Shown here one piece after another: positions 44,418 through 55,737 of a DNA stretch of 64,000 bases. Both the position numbers and the translations under genes were made by a program. The stretch lies in NCBI GenBank assembly GCA_945643635.1, contig CALZFC010000018.1:3607501-3671500 (forward strand), read 5' to 3'. This stretch comes from Allodiplogaster sudhausi. Its lineage: Eukaryota; Nematoda; Chromadorea; Rhabditida; Diplogasteridae. The notes beneath the pieces were generated by a model. That model was not told the DNA's origin. It worked only from the letters and a program-made list of their open reading frames with translations, and ran no database searches. Every line of letters begins with the position of its first letter. Within the stretch, counting starts at the first letter, position 1.

Positions 44418-45396
44418 GGCACGAGCTCGAATAAACGTAGAGAAATCACAAGAAGTACCATGTAAGCTCGATGCGCTCGCTCGATTAATCTTTCTCTAGG
44501 AGCAAGGAAAGCGTCCAGGACATGTCCAAGATATTTTTATAATGTAAGTCACTTTTGAGGCACATTGGTGATGTGTGTCTCACATTTTTTTAAGCATATT
44601 TCAATTTAGAATCAAAATTCTTTCAGCATTGGGTCCTGTTCCGGGGTCGGGGACGGATAATTTCCGCCCCCCCCTGGCCATCCCTAGAGAATCCCTTGTT
44701 TTTTCTTCTTTCCGGAATCAAAATATATCCGCACAACTGCGCTAATACAAATATCGTCTGTTTAGCTTCCGGTTCGCGCGACTTTCAAAATCTTAAAAAA
44801 ACTAATCATTCCGTTTTCGTGGGAAACTTTGCGCCATAAATAAGTAGAAAATGCAATGCCCACACTGTCATATTCCCAGAGACGCGAACTGACCTTTTGC
44901 ATGCTTGTTTCGCACCTCTTTAAAGTGCATGTTAATTCCCCGCCACCGCCAGGCTTTCTTGGACAAAGTCGTGGATTTCTTTTCCAAAAACGCCCTCGAC
45001 ATGACAACAAGACAAGTCAATGCGAGACGCATGTTTTAACATTGTCCTTTTCCTTATTGTTAGTGCCTGGGACTGCCACCCAATTTTTATCCTTATCATC
45101 TGAGAATGTCTATGTGCATAAGTTCCCAGCAAATTTCAAAACGTTTCAAATGGGGTGGAGTGGTGGGGGGGAGAGGGTTCATGAGAACCGAAGAAATTGG
45201 AGCGAAAATAATAGGCGAGACCTCAGAATGGAAAGGTAGACGAAGACACCCACGAACGCTTTTCTTATCTATCTCTTTCAATGTTCATTTAGAATCTATT
45301 AGCCTACTTGTATCTATTAAAACACTTAAATCTATAACACCTTCGATTTATTTCAGATGCTATATTGCCTATATTATTATGACTTTTGACATTTAA
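44418..45396. other. Intergenic, no supported gene
   Basis: Begins with sequence related to the reverse complement of 34310-34420. Short frames at 44762-45396 show no recognisable domains. Confidence 0.4.
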
Positions 45397-45674
45397 AGGA
45401 GCAGTTCACTGAATATCAACCTATGGTTTTATGGACGTGGATCTATAGCATAAGTCTAAAACATACTTCTGAAAATTTGGAACCATTTTTGCCTACTTGT
45501 TACAAAGTTAAAAGCACGCGACATATGACTGGGCCAAAATTTTTTTACCGTAGCTGTTAGCCACCCTCCTATTTCACACGCTCTCTAACCCGCAGAAGGG
45601 CCAAATATTTGAGGGCGCGCGTTTAAAATGGCCCTAATTTGCTACTGTAGCATCTTTCAGTGCATGGTTCTTTT
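45397..45674. mobile_element. TTAA-flanked MITE A
   Basis: Left end (TTAA)aggagcagttcactgaat; right end cagtgcatggttctt(TTAA) in inverted orientation. The inner block ctcctatttcacacgctctct is shared, inverted, with the MITE at 46431-46709. Non-coding. Confidence 0.6.
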
Positions 45675-46430
45675 AAGATGGAATTGATGTAAAAGCTAGA
45701 GAATGTACAACATGTTTTCACACGATTACTTTATATTCGTTGCTATGCCGTTTCTAGACCATTCTCATAGACTACTCTTTCTTCTCTCTTGTTAAGATGC
45801 ACGTATTGATCTGATATTCATTTATAAGATTCTCGGAGAAGCACCTCGGCTGAAAGTGCAACCGAAACCTCAATTGCATTTCCCTTTGTTCAGTTGCATC
45901 CGTCTGAGGTGAGTTTTTTTTGCAGAGAAAACGAACTATAACGCCGTATTCTGTCAGACTAGGTGTCACCCCAATATTTTCATTTGAAAATGTTGTCTTC
46001 TCATCTTTCAATAATGTATGTATAATGACTAACATAAGTAAATTCATGTCAATGAATTACAATTCCGTACCTTAAAGACTACCTCACAATTCATATGAAA
46101 ACCCTGCAGATAAAATATTAAAATTATAGGAAAGAAATGCTGTACGAAAAGGACTCATTAAACTGCTGGATGGAACCGGTGATCTGCGGCGTTGACATCT
46201 ACGTCGGCCCAGTCGGCCGCGCCAACGCTCTGCTCGTCTTGGCGCTCTCTCTCCTAGCCAATTCGGCAGTCTTCGTCGTTCTGACCATAAGATTCGGAGG
46301 TAGGATATGAATATTTTTTTATTGTCTACCTTTTCAACATTCTCCACACAAAAGAAAATATGTCAGGTGATTCAAGGTGATAGTTTTTTGGTGTGACAGT
46401 GCTTAATGTAAATTTCGGGAAGTTCATTAA

Positions 46431-46709
46431 AGGAAGTATCCGGCGAATAATTCTGCAGTAGCGCGAGAGAACGGGTTTGAATGCGCGCGCTCATAAAGTT
46501 GCCTGTCGCTCGGTCGAGAGAGCGTGTGAAATAGGAGGGCGGCTCTGACCTACCGTAGCTAATTCTCTACCCGCCAGTTTTCACGTTGCTATTGCTCAGA
46601 ATAGAATGGAAGAAAATCGCTCATACTTTCTGGATACATGTTTTACGCCAAGATGAACATGTTCATATAGAAAAAAAAACTTAGGTTAATTATTCCCCGG
46701 ATACCTCCT
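46431..46709. mobile_element. TTAA-flanked MITE B (279 bp)
   Basis: Ends aggaagtatccggcgaataa and ttattccccggatacctcct are inverted repeats, flanked by TTAA at 46427-46430 and 46710-46713. It shares ctcctatttcacacgctctct-type inner sequence with MITE A. Located in GPCR3 intron 1. Confidence 0.82.
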
Positions 46710-46713
46710 TTAA

Positions 46714-47149
46714 AGGAGGTTGAAAGTCGCTAACTCCTAACACGAAATGCCTGATCTTTTGTGAGCAATGGCAATTTGCCAAGATCCTTGCTCTCGTAAA
46801 GTAAGCGTTTGCTTGAACAATTTTAAATTGGCGGTTTGCGTCCGGTAGTGAATCAACGCATTTGTCGGCATATTTTTCACGGCCAATGGAACCATATTTC
46901 ACCCTCGCTGGTCCAACTTTGCTCCAACAAGCCTTGTAGGCCAAAATTTAGTTGGCGGCAACTGTTAAATTTAAAGTTCCATGCAACACACTAATTATTC
47001 CCTTAGGTTCAGGCAACACATTTCAGATGGAAAATACTCCTTTAACTTTTAGTTTAGAAAATTGGCTCTTTGCTGATGCATTCGCAAGCTCAATCCGGAC
47101 ACATTCACGGAATCATCCTAATAGAGAAAATTTTGAGTTTTCGCCTCCT
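46714..47149. mobile_element. TTAA-flanked MITE C, abutting MITE B
   Basis: Left end aggaggttgaaagtcgctaa; right end ttttgagttttcgcctcct, with TTAA at 46710-46713 and 47150-47153. It shares a single TTAA with MITE B. A left-end relative (ttaaaggag..gctaactcctaacacgaaatg) is at ~10344. Confidence 0.7.
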
Positions 47150-48789
47150 TTAAGTAAGCTACGGTACCACCATAAAAATTACACACTAATTATTCTTTCG
47201 CTGACCATTTCCCGCCAATATTTAATTTTTTTTTTTGCTATGATACGATTTCCTACCATGGAAATTTTGTTTGGCAAAGTGCCACGCCCGGCTAACTATG
47301 CAAAATACACTGACAATTGAATCATCTGCTTCTGAAATGACGCACTAAAAAGTTCAAACTGGGAGTTTTAGAAACCGCAGCAGTTGAAGATCACCTCGGC
47401 TCCCTTCGATTGCTCCTCCAACATGCGGCAATTTCTAATGTTTTCTTCTCAATCGTCTACGCTTTCTCCATGCCTGTGAATAGTCGTTTCTCTACAATGA
47501 TTATGGATATAGTTATTAAACTTGAATCTTATTCTTAAAGCAGAGCGGACCATGGGTGGGGAAAAACATTTGGGTTCGAATCGCACACATTGCAGAAACC
47601 AGCTGTGCAAAAATAGCAAAGGCGAAAGCGAGTGCGAAGAGTCGCATTAATTTGTCTCAGATGGTGCTCTCGGTCCGTCACTTTCTGATTATCTCAAAGC
47701 AAGGTCTCTTTCCGCACTTGCAAATGTTTTTATATCTCTTCTTCGTTGCGCTTGCCGGGAGTGTAATGCGGCCGGCATTACATTTTGCGCATCGTTACTT
47801 GTCAATCTGTAGGTAGGCGAGGGAGTTTACTTTTGATGTCAAGAAAGTATTCAGATACATAATATCTAGGTAGTATAACTTAATACGCATGTAATATAAT
47901 AACAACCAAAATAAATTTTTCAGACCTTTCATGTCTCCACGATTGAGTTGGAGAGCATTCTTGCCAGAATTGATTGCACTTGAACTCTGCGCAGCAGCCT
48001 GGAGTACGCTCTTCTTTATGTCGTGCTTTGAAACATCAATAAGCACACTGTTTACATATCTGATGAGTATTTTCATATTCTGAAAATATTATACCGGATT
48101 TTAATTTTTCCACATTGTGTATTCTAAAAGAAGGATTTAATTTTTTTCATATTGTGTATTCTAAAAAATCGATCCATGTATCTACTATTTGAACACTTGC
48201 TAGTGGCTCGATCCAGTGCGAGAAGCTCATATCATTGCGGTAGTCTCCTTGCTGGCGGCCATGCTAGTCTCCTCTCTGCTGGTCGCCGCCTGTTCTTTAG
48301 CATGCATCTCGCGTTATCTCTCCTTTCATGGTGGTTCGATGTCTGCGCATTCCAGACGACTCCACAAACGACTCACCATCATGACCGTTGTTCAGGTCTT
48401 ACTTACAATGAACTATAGTCTAGCCGCATTTTCATCTTTCATAAGCATTGATTTATAATAAACAAATTATTGTTTATAATTGTTTCAATATTACCAGATG
48501 GCAGTGCCATTCGTGACCCTTCACTTGCCAATCATTATTTCCTTCACCGCTCCTCTAATCAACTTCACATTCAACCTCCATGCGCTCGTTCCTCTGCTCT
48601 TCGCCTGGTCACCTGTGGTCGACCCAGTCATCGTCATCTTTTTTATAAAGGTTCTTTAATTATTTTCATATAATTTTTTTATAATCTTCATTGCACGACT
48701 TTATTATCAATTATCTCATCGTTTGAGGAAGTTCGCTCTCGTGTTTTCTATTACTTCACTCGTCCACGGCCCATCACTCCTATGTAAAA

Positions 48790-49990
48790 ACGCTATTCAT
48801 GCCCAGTAGCAAAAATCATCCACCGGCGCGATGTCCCGATTACCAAGCTTTCTTAGCGCAGGTGGAGGAGGGCCGTGTCGTCCTAAAGACCGAGTAGCGG
48901 ACAAACTTCGGCGATATATTTTTTTTTTGAAAGATTCTTGTTATTATTATAAACTAACTTCCTCCCCATTTCTTTGTTATCAAACCCATTTTATCTTATT
49001 CCACCATCTCAGGAAATTTTGAAGTTATTTCTCCATAGTCTCTCAACATGCATGTTAATGCGCACCGCCATAAATATATAAATCAATGAACAAGTCTTTT
49101 ATGGAATTTCTCCATATTTTCAAATTGTATTTTATGGCCTCATGTGCTCAAACACAACAAATGTGCGTTAAACATTTGCTTCTAAAAAGCGTGCGTTCGT
49201 TGTTCAATTAGTCTGTCAAAGGTGCGTGTACTATGGCTTTTGCTTTAAATGGGGAAATGTTTCAAATGGGATAACAAGTACCAAGTTCTAGGCAGGTATG
49301 GCCTGCCTCGATCCATTGTGTACTATGCAAATTTTTATCTCTAAAAATTCACCGATCGTGGCATTGTGGCTTAATGGAGAAGGCATCGGTCTCCCGAACC
49401 GAAGATTGCAGGTTCGAGTAGGAACCTTTTGAAATACGCGACGACAGATGATGATTTACTACTTCAATCGCTGGAAAGCCAATCCCGATGCCGAGTTTGT
49501 ATTAATCCTGAGCTGTTGGTTTTGACTGTATGTATGCAGATGCAAATCAATCGAAGAGTAGGAATGGAGCATTTAGTATAATCAGGATGGCATCTGGTGT
49601 AGGCAACTTGTAGCACTAAATTCTTACACTTTATTTAGTGTGCTCATGGGATAAGCGAAAAATTGAAAACTAAAGAATGAAATAATATTAATGCAAAATA
49701 ATAAGAGGAAAGCAAATTAAAGTTGAAGCTGAATAACAACGGTAAGCATCGCGATAATGAACCTCAATGGAAGGAAGATGTTACTTAGCTGTCGAGAAAA
49801 ACTGGACGGATGAATTGAAATCTAGTTGGCAGGGGAAAATGATCTGCCTCCACTCTCTGAGGAGACCGAAGCATGCTGATTTAGCCGCTTCTTCCAGGGT
49901 CGGAATTCCGCTTCCGATGTAATAATATCGTCGTATCCCAACAAATTACCAATCGTTTTTCTTTTGAATTCAACTAGAAAATAAAGATAA
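48790..49990. other. Intergenic with a tRNA remnant, no other supported gene
   Basis: Apart from the tRNA pseudogene at 49360, I see no coding or repeated structure. Confidence 0.45.
49360..49425 (+). pseudogene. tRNA-Arg(CCT)-derived pseudogene
   Basis: ggcattgtggcttaatggag...tcggtctcccgaaccga...gcaggttcgagt matches the functional tRNA through the T-loop, but the anticodon position reads CCC and the T-stem and acceptor 3' strand are lost (aggaacc). The 5' flank tactatgcaaatttttatctc is shared with the other copies. Confidence 0.8.
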
Positions 49991-50005
49991 AAATTATATG
50001 TACAT

Positions 50006-50545
50006 TGTTGTGGAGTTATGTGTACATAAGTAAACTACGTGACTTTGGGATTCAAGGGGAATTAAGAATAATTACACCTGCATCATCCTTCCCTGAGTAC
50101 ACCCCATTGTCCGTAAAGGACTACATCTTCCATCCCTTTATAAACCCCCTCCTACCCGGAATAAACATGTTCTGTTCGGTTTCGAGTTCCTGTGTTCTAC
50201 GTGTTCTTCTCTGGTTGTTCCCGCATCGCAAGTACTTCATCTCGAGGCTCTCGGATCTCTGCGGCTGGTCGTCGTTCCCTCTGTCCCCCTCCTTTCAGGT
50301 TCCGGCGGTGTTCGGAAGAGGAGTGAGGATAAGGAAGAAGGATTGAGAAGAGAGTACGACCAGTGAGAGAGTTAGGCGAGAGAGATAAAAGAGTCCAGGA
50401 GGACTCGTGAGAGATACAGCAAGAGGTTGCTGGCGAGAGCGTCTCGCCGTACGATAACTGGCGCTTGTGTGAGAGGCCAGTTTGGTGAAAGTGAGAAAAC
50501 CTTGTAATCTATCCTTTTCTGGCGAGGACGAAAGATTACAACTTA
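50006..50545 (+). mobile_element. Possible solo LTR
   Basis: The stretch starts tgttgtggagttatg and contains a TATA-like box (cctttataaaccc, ~50136-50148) followed 20 bp later by aataaac (50161) and a GC-richer tail, the order seen in LTR U3-R-U5 regions. A long open frame (50005-50343) crosses these signals and is probably incidental. I found no second copy or clear terminal duplication. Confidence 0.3.
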
Positions 50546-50648
50546 CATGAACTCAATAGATGGAACTTTCTTAAAGCGACAATACAAATGTTTGTCTAAC
50601 AATGTGAAGTGTGCCGCCGAAATTCAAGAGGACGCGGCGTCCACAATG

Positions 50649-51228
50649 CTAGGAAATCACGTCACAAACGCGAATGAAGCCCATCTCGCTTGACTGCTTG
50701 ACAACGCCCTCGATGCTGCCATTTGGCATCATCGGGGGCGTGGTCAAGGGGGCGTTGTCGAGTTGCAGGGTAGTCATGTACTCATCTTTAGCATCGAGTT
50801 CGGTGCCCGTGTCCGAATCGGCCGCAGCATCGCGTTCGCACTTGACTGAGTCGTACGCCAAAGCCCTTGGACATCTTGATGAGCTCGAGCAGCTGCCCCT
50901 TCAAGTGATGGGCATCAACGATCTAGTCAATCTGACGTGGCTGCCAGGCGCCTTGGTCATCTTTGCGAAAGGAGTCGCTGTCGTACAAGTATGCACGTTG
51001 CTTAAGCAATTCGGCAATTTCTCGAGCATTTACAAATGCGTCATCCTCCTCTCGGGCAGGTCGATCGATGACGCATTCATTTGAAGTGACGGTTCCGTCC
51101 TTTAGGGAAACGTGTAAACGGCGTGCACGCATGTGTCGTGCTCCTTTTGTCCATCGTTGCGAAGAGGAGAGCAAGAGAAGAGCCAACCACGCGCTGGCCA
51201 GGCAATCTGATGAATTGGAATCAAACAT
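50649..51228 (-). pseudogene. Intronless degenerate gene fragment of unknown family
   Basis: The minus strand from ~51130 reads RRLHVSLKDGTVTSNECVID, REIAELLKQRAYLYDSDSF and GAWQPRQID, then a TAG, then IVDAHHLKGQLLELIKMSKG, then a shift to another frame, AYDSVKCERDAAADSDTG and ALTTPPMMPNGSIEGVVKQS, ending near 50649. One stop and one frameshift interrupt otherwise protein-like sequence with no intron signals, which suggests a retro-copied gene. Family not recognised. Confidence 0.5.
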
Positions 51229-51229
51229 A

Positions 51230-52134
51230 TTATGCTAACAATAAGATAAGCAATAATTTGATAGCTGGGAGATCAACCAATTTGAATTGAAGAAAAATAC
51301 TCGCAGTCAAATCTAGAGTTCAGGATCAAATGGGTTCGAACGAATTATATGCTAATGGTAAGAGAAGAAATACTCGATAGCTGGGAGATCAACCAATTTG
51401 AATTGCAAAATGTGCTAGCATTTGAATCTAGATACTGTTTTTTTGCTTGATTAAGAATCAGACGCTCGCTATTTTTCTATTAGCGTTTAAATTAAACTTA
51501 CAATTCAAGTGTTTCAGTAGCTTATTGCGCTTTCTAAGCCTAGACGACGAGCAGGAATTCCCTTTCTGTCGAGAGCCGGAGCGGGAGTGGACCAGCCGCG
51601 ACGATGTTGAGAATGAGGAACATGTACGCAGTATGTATAATTGGTATTCAAAAATAATCAAGTTTCTTGTTATGCATTCCTGAATTCTATACGATATCCA
51701 GCAAATTCTGACTTTTCGCAAGTCTTACGAATGAACTGACAAACCCTTCTAGAAAAGGAAGTAAATAAACAAATTACTATGTCGAAAAGTGCATCTCAAT
51801 TTACAGATGAAAAATTTTAATTTCTTACATTTGATCGGAAGCCATTGTTTCCCAATAACTATTTCATCTCGAGGCAGTGTACAAGGCGGCGTCTCTCTCC
51901 AATGGCTCCTTATTTTAAACGTATATATGTATTACAAAAGATAAAAATACAATTATACATTTTTAATTTAATTTTACTTAAGTAAGGGTTCTATTAAAAT
52001 ATGCAAAATAAATAAGAGGAGCTGATGCGAAAGTTGAGACGTTCTGAAATATTTATAGTGGTCAGCTTTCATGCTTTTTTCGAATGATATGTAAACTACA
52101 AACGTTGAGATTTGCCTCCCCCACTGCATTTTCG
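51230..52134. other. Intergenic with short repeats, no supported gene
   Basis: gatagctgggagatcaacca occurs at 51258 and 51374. 51385-51455 resembles 55128-55195 (aatttgaatt..gcatttgaatctagat). A plus-strand stretch 51530-51640 (LDDEQEFPFCREPEREWTSR) is protein-like but isolated. Confidence 0.4.
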
Positions 52135-52671
52135 TCATTTGAACATTTCAATATCACTGAACACTGAACATTTGCATATCACATTTTGTTTCCTTTCAAC
52201 ACAATGCAATGCATTCGTCGCAAGTTTGGACACATCATTTCTTGCTGCTTCGTCGGTGGCAAGCGGCCGGCTCTGAAAGAATATATTTGACTCCCCCTTC
52301 ACCTCTGCCTTTCTAGGACACCAACATAGACCAATGTAGTACCATCCCTTGCTTCCTTTTTCGAAATGAGCATTTACTAAGTTATTCCAATATGTCCCGT
52401 AAGCGCATGACCATTTCTTTACCCTGTCGTTCTCCTTTGATCTTCTCGTCATTGATTTATTTTCATTCTCGATAAAATTGATTTTTAGCCGCATTTTCGA
52501 ATTAAGGAAAATCTTGTTTAAATAAAATAAAACAAAGAATAAAATATCGCAAAAAATAAATCGCGAACTAAACCGAGGAAGTGCTGATTCAGGCGTGCAG
52601 AGTTTCGACCTTTCTCCCCCTTGCTCCCCCCCCCCCTCCCTTCCTCTCTTCCAGTTTCCAACTGTTTTCAT
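52135..52671 (-). CDS. Open frame of 178 codons, unrecognised, doubtful
   Basis: The minus-strand frame has a Gly/Arg-rich low-complexity start that is probably untranslated. From an internal Met (~52494, MRLKINFIENENKS) it reads WSCAYGTYWNNLVNAHFEKG and LCWCPRKAEVKGESNIFF and ends FSDIEMFK at 52135. No domain recognised, and no splice or promoter signal singled it out. It could be chance. Confidence 0.2.
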   Translation of the reverse strand: MKTVGNWKRGREGGGEQGGERSKLCTPESALPRFSSRFIFCDILFFVLFYLNKIFLNSKMRLKINFIENENKSMTRRSKENDRVKKWSCAYGTYWNNLVNAHFEKGSKGWYYIGLCWCPRKAEVKGESNIFFQSRPLATDEAARNDVSKLATNALHCVERKQNVICKCSVFSDIEMFK

Positions 52672-52992
52672 TCATTCCTTATTGCCTAGATTTAAGTCTT
52701 TTTTGTTTCTCTCGTTTCTCTGTCTCTCTGCCTCTCATTCTGTATACTTCTCTTTCTTCTCTTCTTCGCCAAAGACTAAATCCAGATTGTGTATCCTCAG
52801 GGTTTGTGTGTTGAAACACCCCTCATTTCTTTCACAGCTGAAATCGGTAATTCCATTGTCGGCTCATATGTAGAAATTGAACAGACTAAGAGACGCAAGA
52901 AATTTTAGTTTAAAAAGAAAATTTAGCACAAGAAGTTGAGAGAAGAACGAAGCGACTCGCAGAAGAGGTAACGGGCCAGCAGCGTTGGAAGT

Positions 52993-53120
52993 CTACAGGA
53001 ACTCCAAAGCCGTCTTGGCGACGCGATGCGCCTTGAAAAAGGCGTTCCTCTTTGCCTCGAAGTTGTCGAGGGAGGGGACCTGAGCAGGGTTGCCCTGGAT
53101 GGCCTGTAAGAGAGCAAACA

Positions 53121-53184
<64 letters not shown>

Positions 53185-53732
53185 AGAGGGAGAACATAGT
53201 GAGCGCAGAGAGAGAAAGAAGAAGAAAGGACCCACCGCCTGCAAGGCTTCCTTCTCCGCCACAAGCAGATCGAAGTCGGCAGAGGCAGCGAGAGCGGAGG
53301 CGACGCAGTCTTGAATGGCGCTGTCCCGGTTGGCGTCCCTTCCCACCTCGTAGCCCATGAGCAGCATTCGGATGAACAGGTGCAAGTCGTTCTGCAAAGA
53401 GTGCTCTTTTTTGCAGTTGTCAAGCTGCCAATCTTCTTTTTCATCAACCGCAGCACTCACAATCATTGTGCGGCATATGTCGTACGAAGCCGAGCTGCTG
53501 CGTATCATCTTGAGCACGGCGGCCGGAAGAACAAGCCGCCGGTGCTGAGGCTCATTCGAAGTGGGCAGGCCCTGGCAGACTGGCGCCGTCGGCCACATCA
53601 TCTGGTTGTTGGCAACCCTCAAAGGAACTCCACTAGCATATATTTATTCTTTCTTTCTTTCTCTCCCAGTCTCTAGCACTAAACTAACTTGGCGACATTG
53701 TCGAGCAGAAGAGTCAGATTTGCATTAGCCAT
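52993..53732 (-). CDS. Small three-exon gene, 183 aa, unknown function
   Basis: Minus-strand exons 53732-53689 (44 nt), 53632-53236 (397 nt) and 53103-52993 (111 nt, stop TAG), joining in phase for 552 nt. The start is MANANLTLLLDNVA. Further stretches are PTAPVCQGLPTSNEPQHRRL, ASYDICRTMIVSAAVDEKED, DSAIQDCVASALAASADFDL and the end FFKAHRVAKTALEFL. No signal peptide or membrane segment; mixed charged and alanine-rich helices, presumably cytosolic. Not recognised. Intron 2 (53104-53235) is 132 bp, contains the GA microsatellite and has no stop in frame. A further optional intron starting gtgagt inside exon 2 (after CRTMI) is possible but not needed. Confidence 0.65.
53116..53190. repeat. (GA)n microsatellite in the second intron of the 183-aa gene
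   Basis: gagagaaagagagagagaaag followed by an uninterrupted ga run to ~53180. It occupies more than half of a 132-bp intron. Confidence 0.95.
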
Positions 53733-53739
53733 TGACTGA

Positions 53740-55660
53740 GTGAAGATTGGCGGCAAGTGGACAATGGAGATCGGAGCAGAAGGAGTGTTTATATAGTACT
53801 TTGCAGACTCCGGGATGTACTACGAAGTGCACATATTATAATGCCAAATATACCAAGTCACGTCTTCACTGATAGCAAATGTGAAGGACTAGTAAATAAA
53901 AATATTTTTTTAACCGTTGTTAGACCTGCAAAAGCTGGGCGTTCAAAAACGTGAAAGAAAGCTAAAGATCTTTATTTCTCTGTTACTAGAAGGACAAATC
54001 TTCTACTGTTGTTGCCAGCGGTTTCCTACATATTGTATTTTGTCCGATATAGCAGATTTTTTTCGAACTGGAAAAAAGTTCTGTTGGAAAATTAATCATT
54101 TTACCACGTCAGAGAGAAACACTGTCGAAAGAATTTTGTCGTCTTTCCATTGTTGCGTCCTTGGTTGCAATGTTTCCATTCACGCTTCGTGATTAAATAT
54201 CACATTGAGCGGGTTGATTAATAAAAGTAATTCTCCTATTTCTTTTCCTTTGCTATTTGAATTACTCTTCATTTTGGAAGTGCAACCAAGGTACTGCACA
54301 GCACCTTCAAATAGTGGAACTCCATTCACTTTTGCTTAGTATGGGAAAAATTTTCAAACATCGCGCCTAATTGCTACCAAGAATATTATTTAAACTTTCC
54401 GCAATTTTCAAAAAAATTAACGGTACAACACTGTGACCACCGGGGCGAAGAGGTTCGTGCGTTGGTGCGGCATATCGACGCTCGCAACCGACATTAGCCG
54501 GCCTTTTCTATGGTGAGAGAGTGTGAAGAGCTCAAGCAGTGAGATGGGAGGAGAGGGATAAGGTACCCGTTTCAAAATGAACTAGTCCCATACTTGCGAA
54601 AAGTCGTCCGAGATAGGTTGCTTCCAACTCCTAATAACGAAAGTGCTGTGTCCTTAAGATTCCTTTTTTGATTAGCACTATCCAACTGATCATTTTGGAT
54701 CAGTACAGTGCACCTTTGGGTGGGGGTCTTCTTTAGAAACAATTGAATGGAACAAAGTGCTGTGTACTGGAAACCTCTATGAACCTTTCTTCTCTTTTTT
54801 TAAGCAATTTCAACCAATCTTCCATAACGTCAACAACTATGAAAAGTCACACGTTTTATTTAAAGCTATGATGTGAGGAAGCCCGGCTCAAGTTGTTAGT
54901 TTCTTGGTCTTCTAAAGACGTCAGTACCAGTGAGCTGAAAATTGATTCAAACAATTTACACGCAACTAGGTCCTCATTGATTAAAAATGTGTGAATGATT
55001 TCTGGTTGTCACTCCGTTTTTGTTTAAATACAAGTCTTATTTCATGCACGAAAGCAAGGTTCTTTAAGCTGAAAATCTTTTCAACGAATATCTTTTTTTT
55101 AATTTATCAGCATTGTTCAGGCATATCAATCAACCAAATTGAATTTTGAAAATGCCGAGCATTTGAATCTAGATGACTGTTTGTTTTCCTGATTATGTCT
55201 CTCACACTTTTAATTCTGTTTGCGATTGAGGAATACTTACAATGCGCATTTCGACTATTTCAAAAGTTGGAGGAGAGGTGGGCAGAATTACGCTAAAGAA
55301 TGGCACGCTTTCGCTCACTGTGCTTTCAAGTAAATGTATGATTGAGAAAAAGGTGAAATCTGCTAGAAATTAGTTCTCATTTTCATTTTTTTTTTCGTCG
55401 TAGCCACTAGTGGGAAGTCCTTCATGTGCCTTGTGGAGGCGCTGGCTGTGGACGCAAGTTTCCATTGCTCCGACCCTCCGCAACTCTCTTTTCCTCCCCC
55501 TTCAGAAAAGCCTTTCATATCACTGTATGTTGGAGTCAGATATGGGCTAGAAAAGTGTCGCATGCAGAATCATTAGGAAGTTTCTTGGCAACTTTGACCT
55601 ACCTTACAAAAGTAGATCCACAGCATAGTATGCAAATTTTTCTCTCTTAAAATACGTTCT
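53740..55660. other. Intergenic, no supported gene
   Basis: Includes 55128-55195, similar to 51385-51455. Nothing else recognisable; short frames show no motif. Confidence 0.4.
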
Positions 55661-55664
55661 TCGT

Positions 55665-55737
55665 GGCCCTGTGGCCTAATGGAGAAGGCGTCGGTCTCCT
55701 AAACCGAAGATTGCAGGTTCGAGTCCTGCCAGGGTCG
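55665..55737 (+). tRNA. tRNA-Arg (anticodon CCT)
   Basis: Seventy-three bases fold as a standard tRNA. Acceptor ggccctg pairs with cagggtc (one G-T), followed by discriminator g. Anticodon stem tcggt/accga encloses loop ctcctaa with anticodon CCT at 55698-55700. T-stem gcagg/cctgc encloses loop ttcgagt. The B box ggttcgagtcc is intact and no intron is present. It reads AGG arginine codons in cytosolic translation. Confidence 0.95.

Larger units (their letters stand above)
46137..48787 (+). pseudogene. GPCR3: diverged receptor copy with a lost splice donor
   Basis: Exons 46137-46299, 47372-47475, 47661-47812, 47924-48062, 48204-48395, 48498-48650 and 48728-48787 have the same phases as GPCR1. 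The start MLYEKDSLNCWMEPV is identical. The tail ends FFIKEVRSRVFYYFTRPRPI and is shorter than in GPCR1. After exon 4 the donor reads ctg|atgagt where GPCR1 and GPCR2 have ctg|gtaagt; reading on reaches a stop within six codons, so normal splicing is probably lost. Intron 1 is long (46300-47371) and filled by TTAA MITEs. Exon 1 has a normal GT donor. It could still be expressed as a truncated protein. Confidence 0.65.

Noticed and set aside
44762..45239. Overlapping frames of 66-127 codons on both strands
   Set aside because: No domain, no splice chain, comparable frames on both strands; treated as chance.
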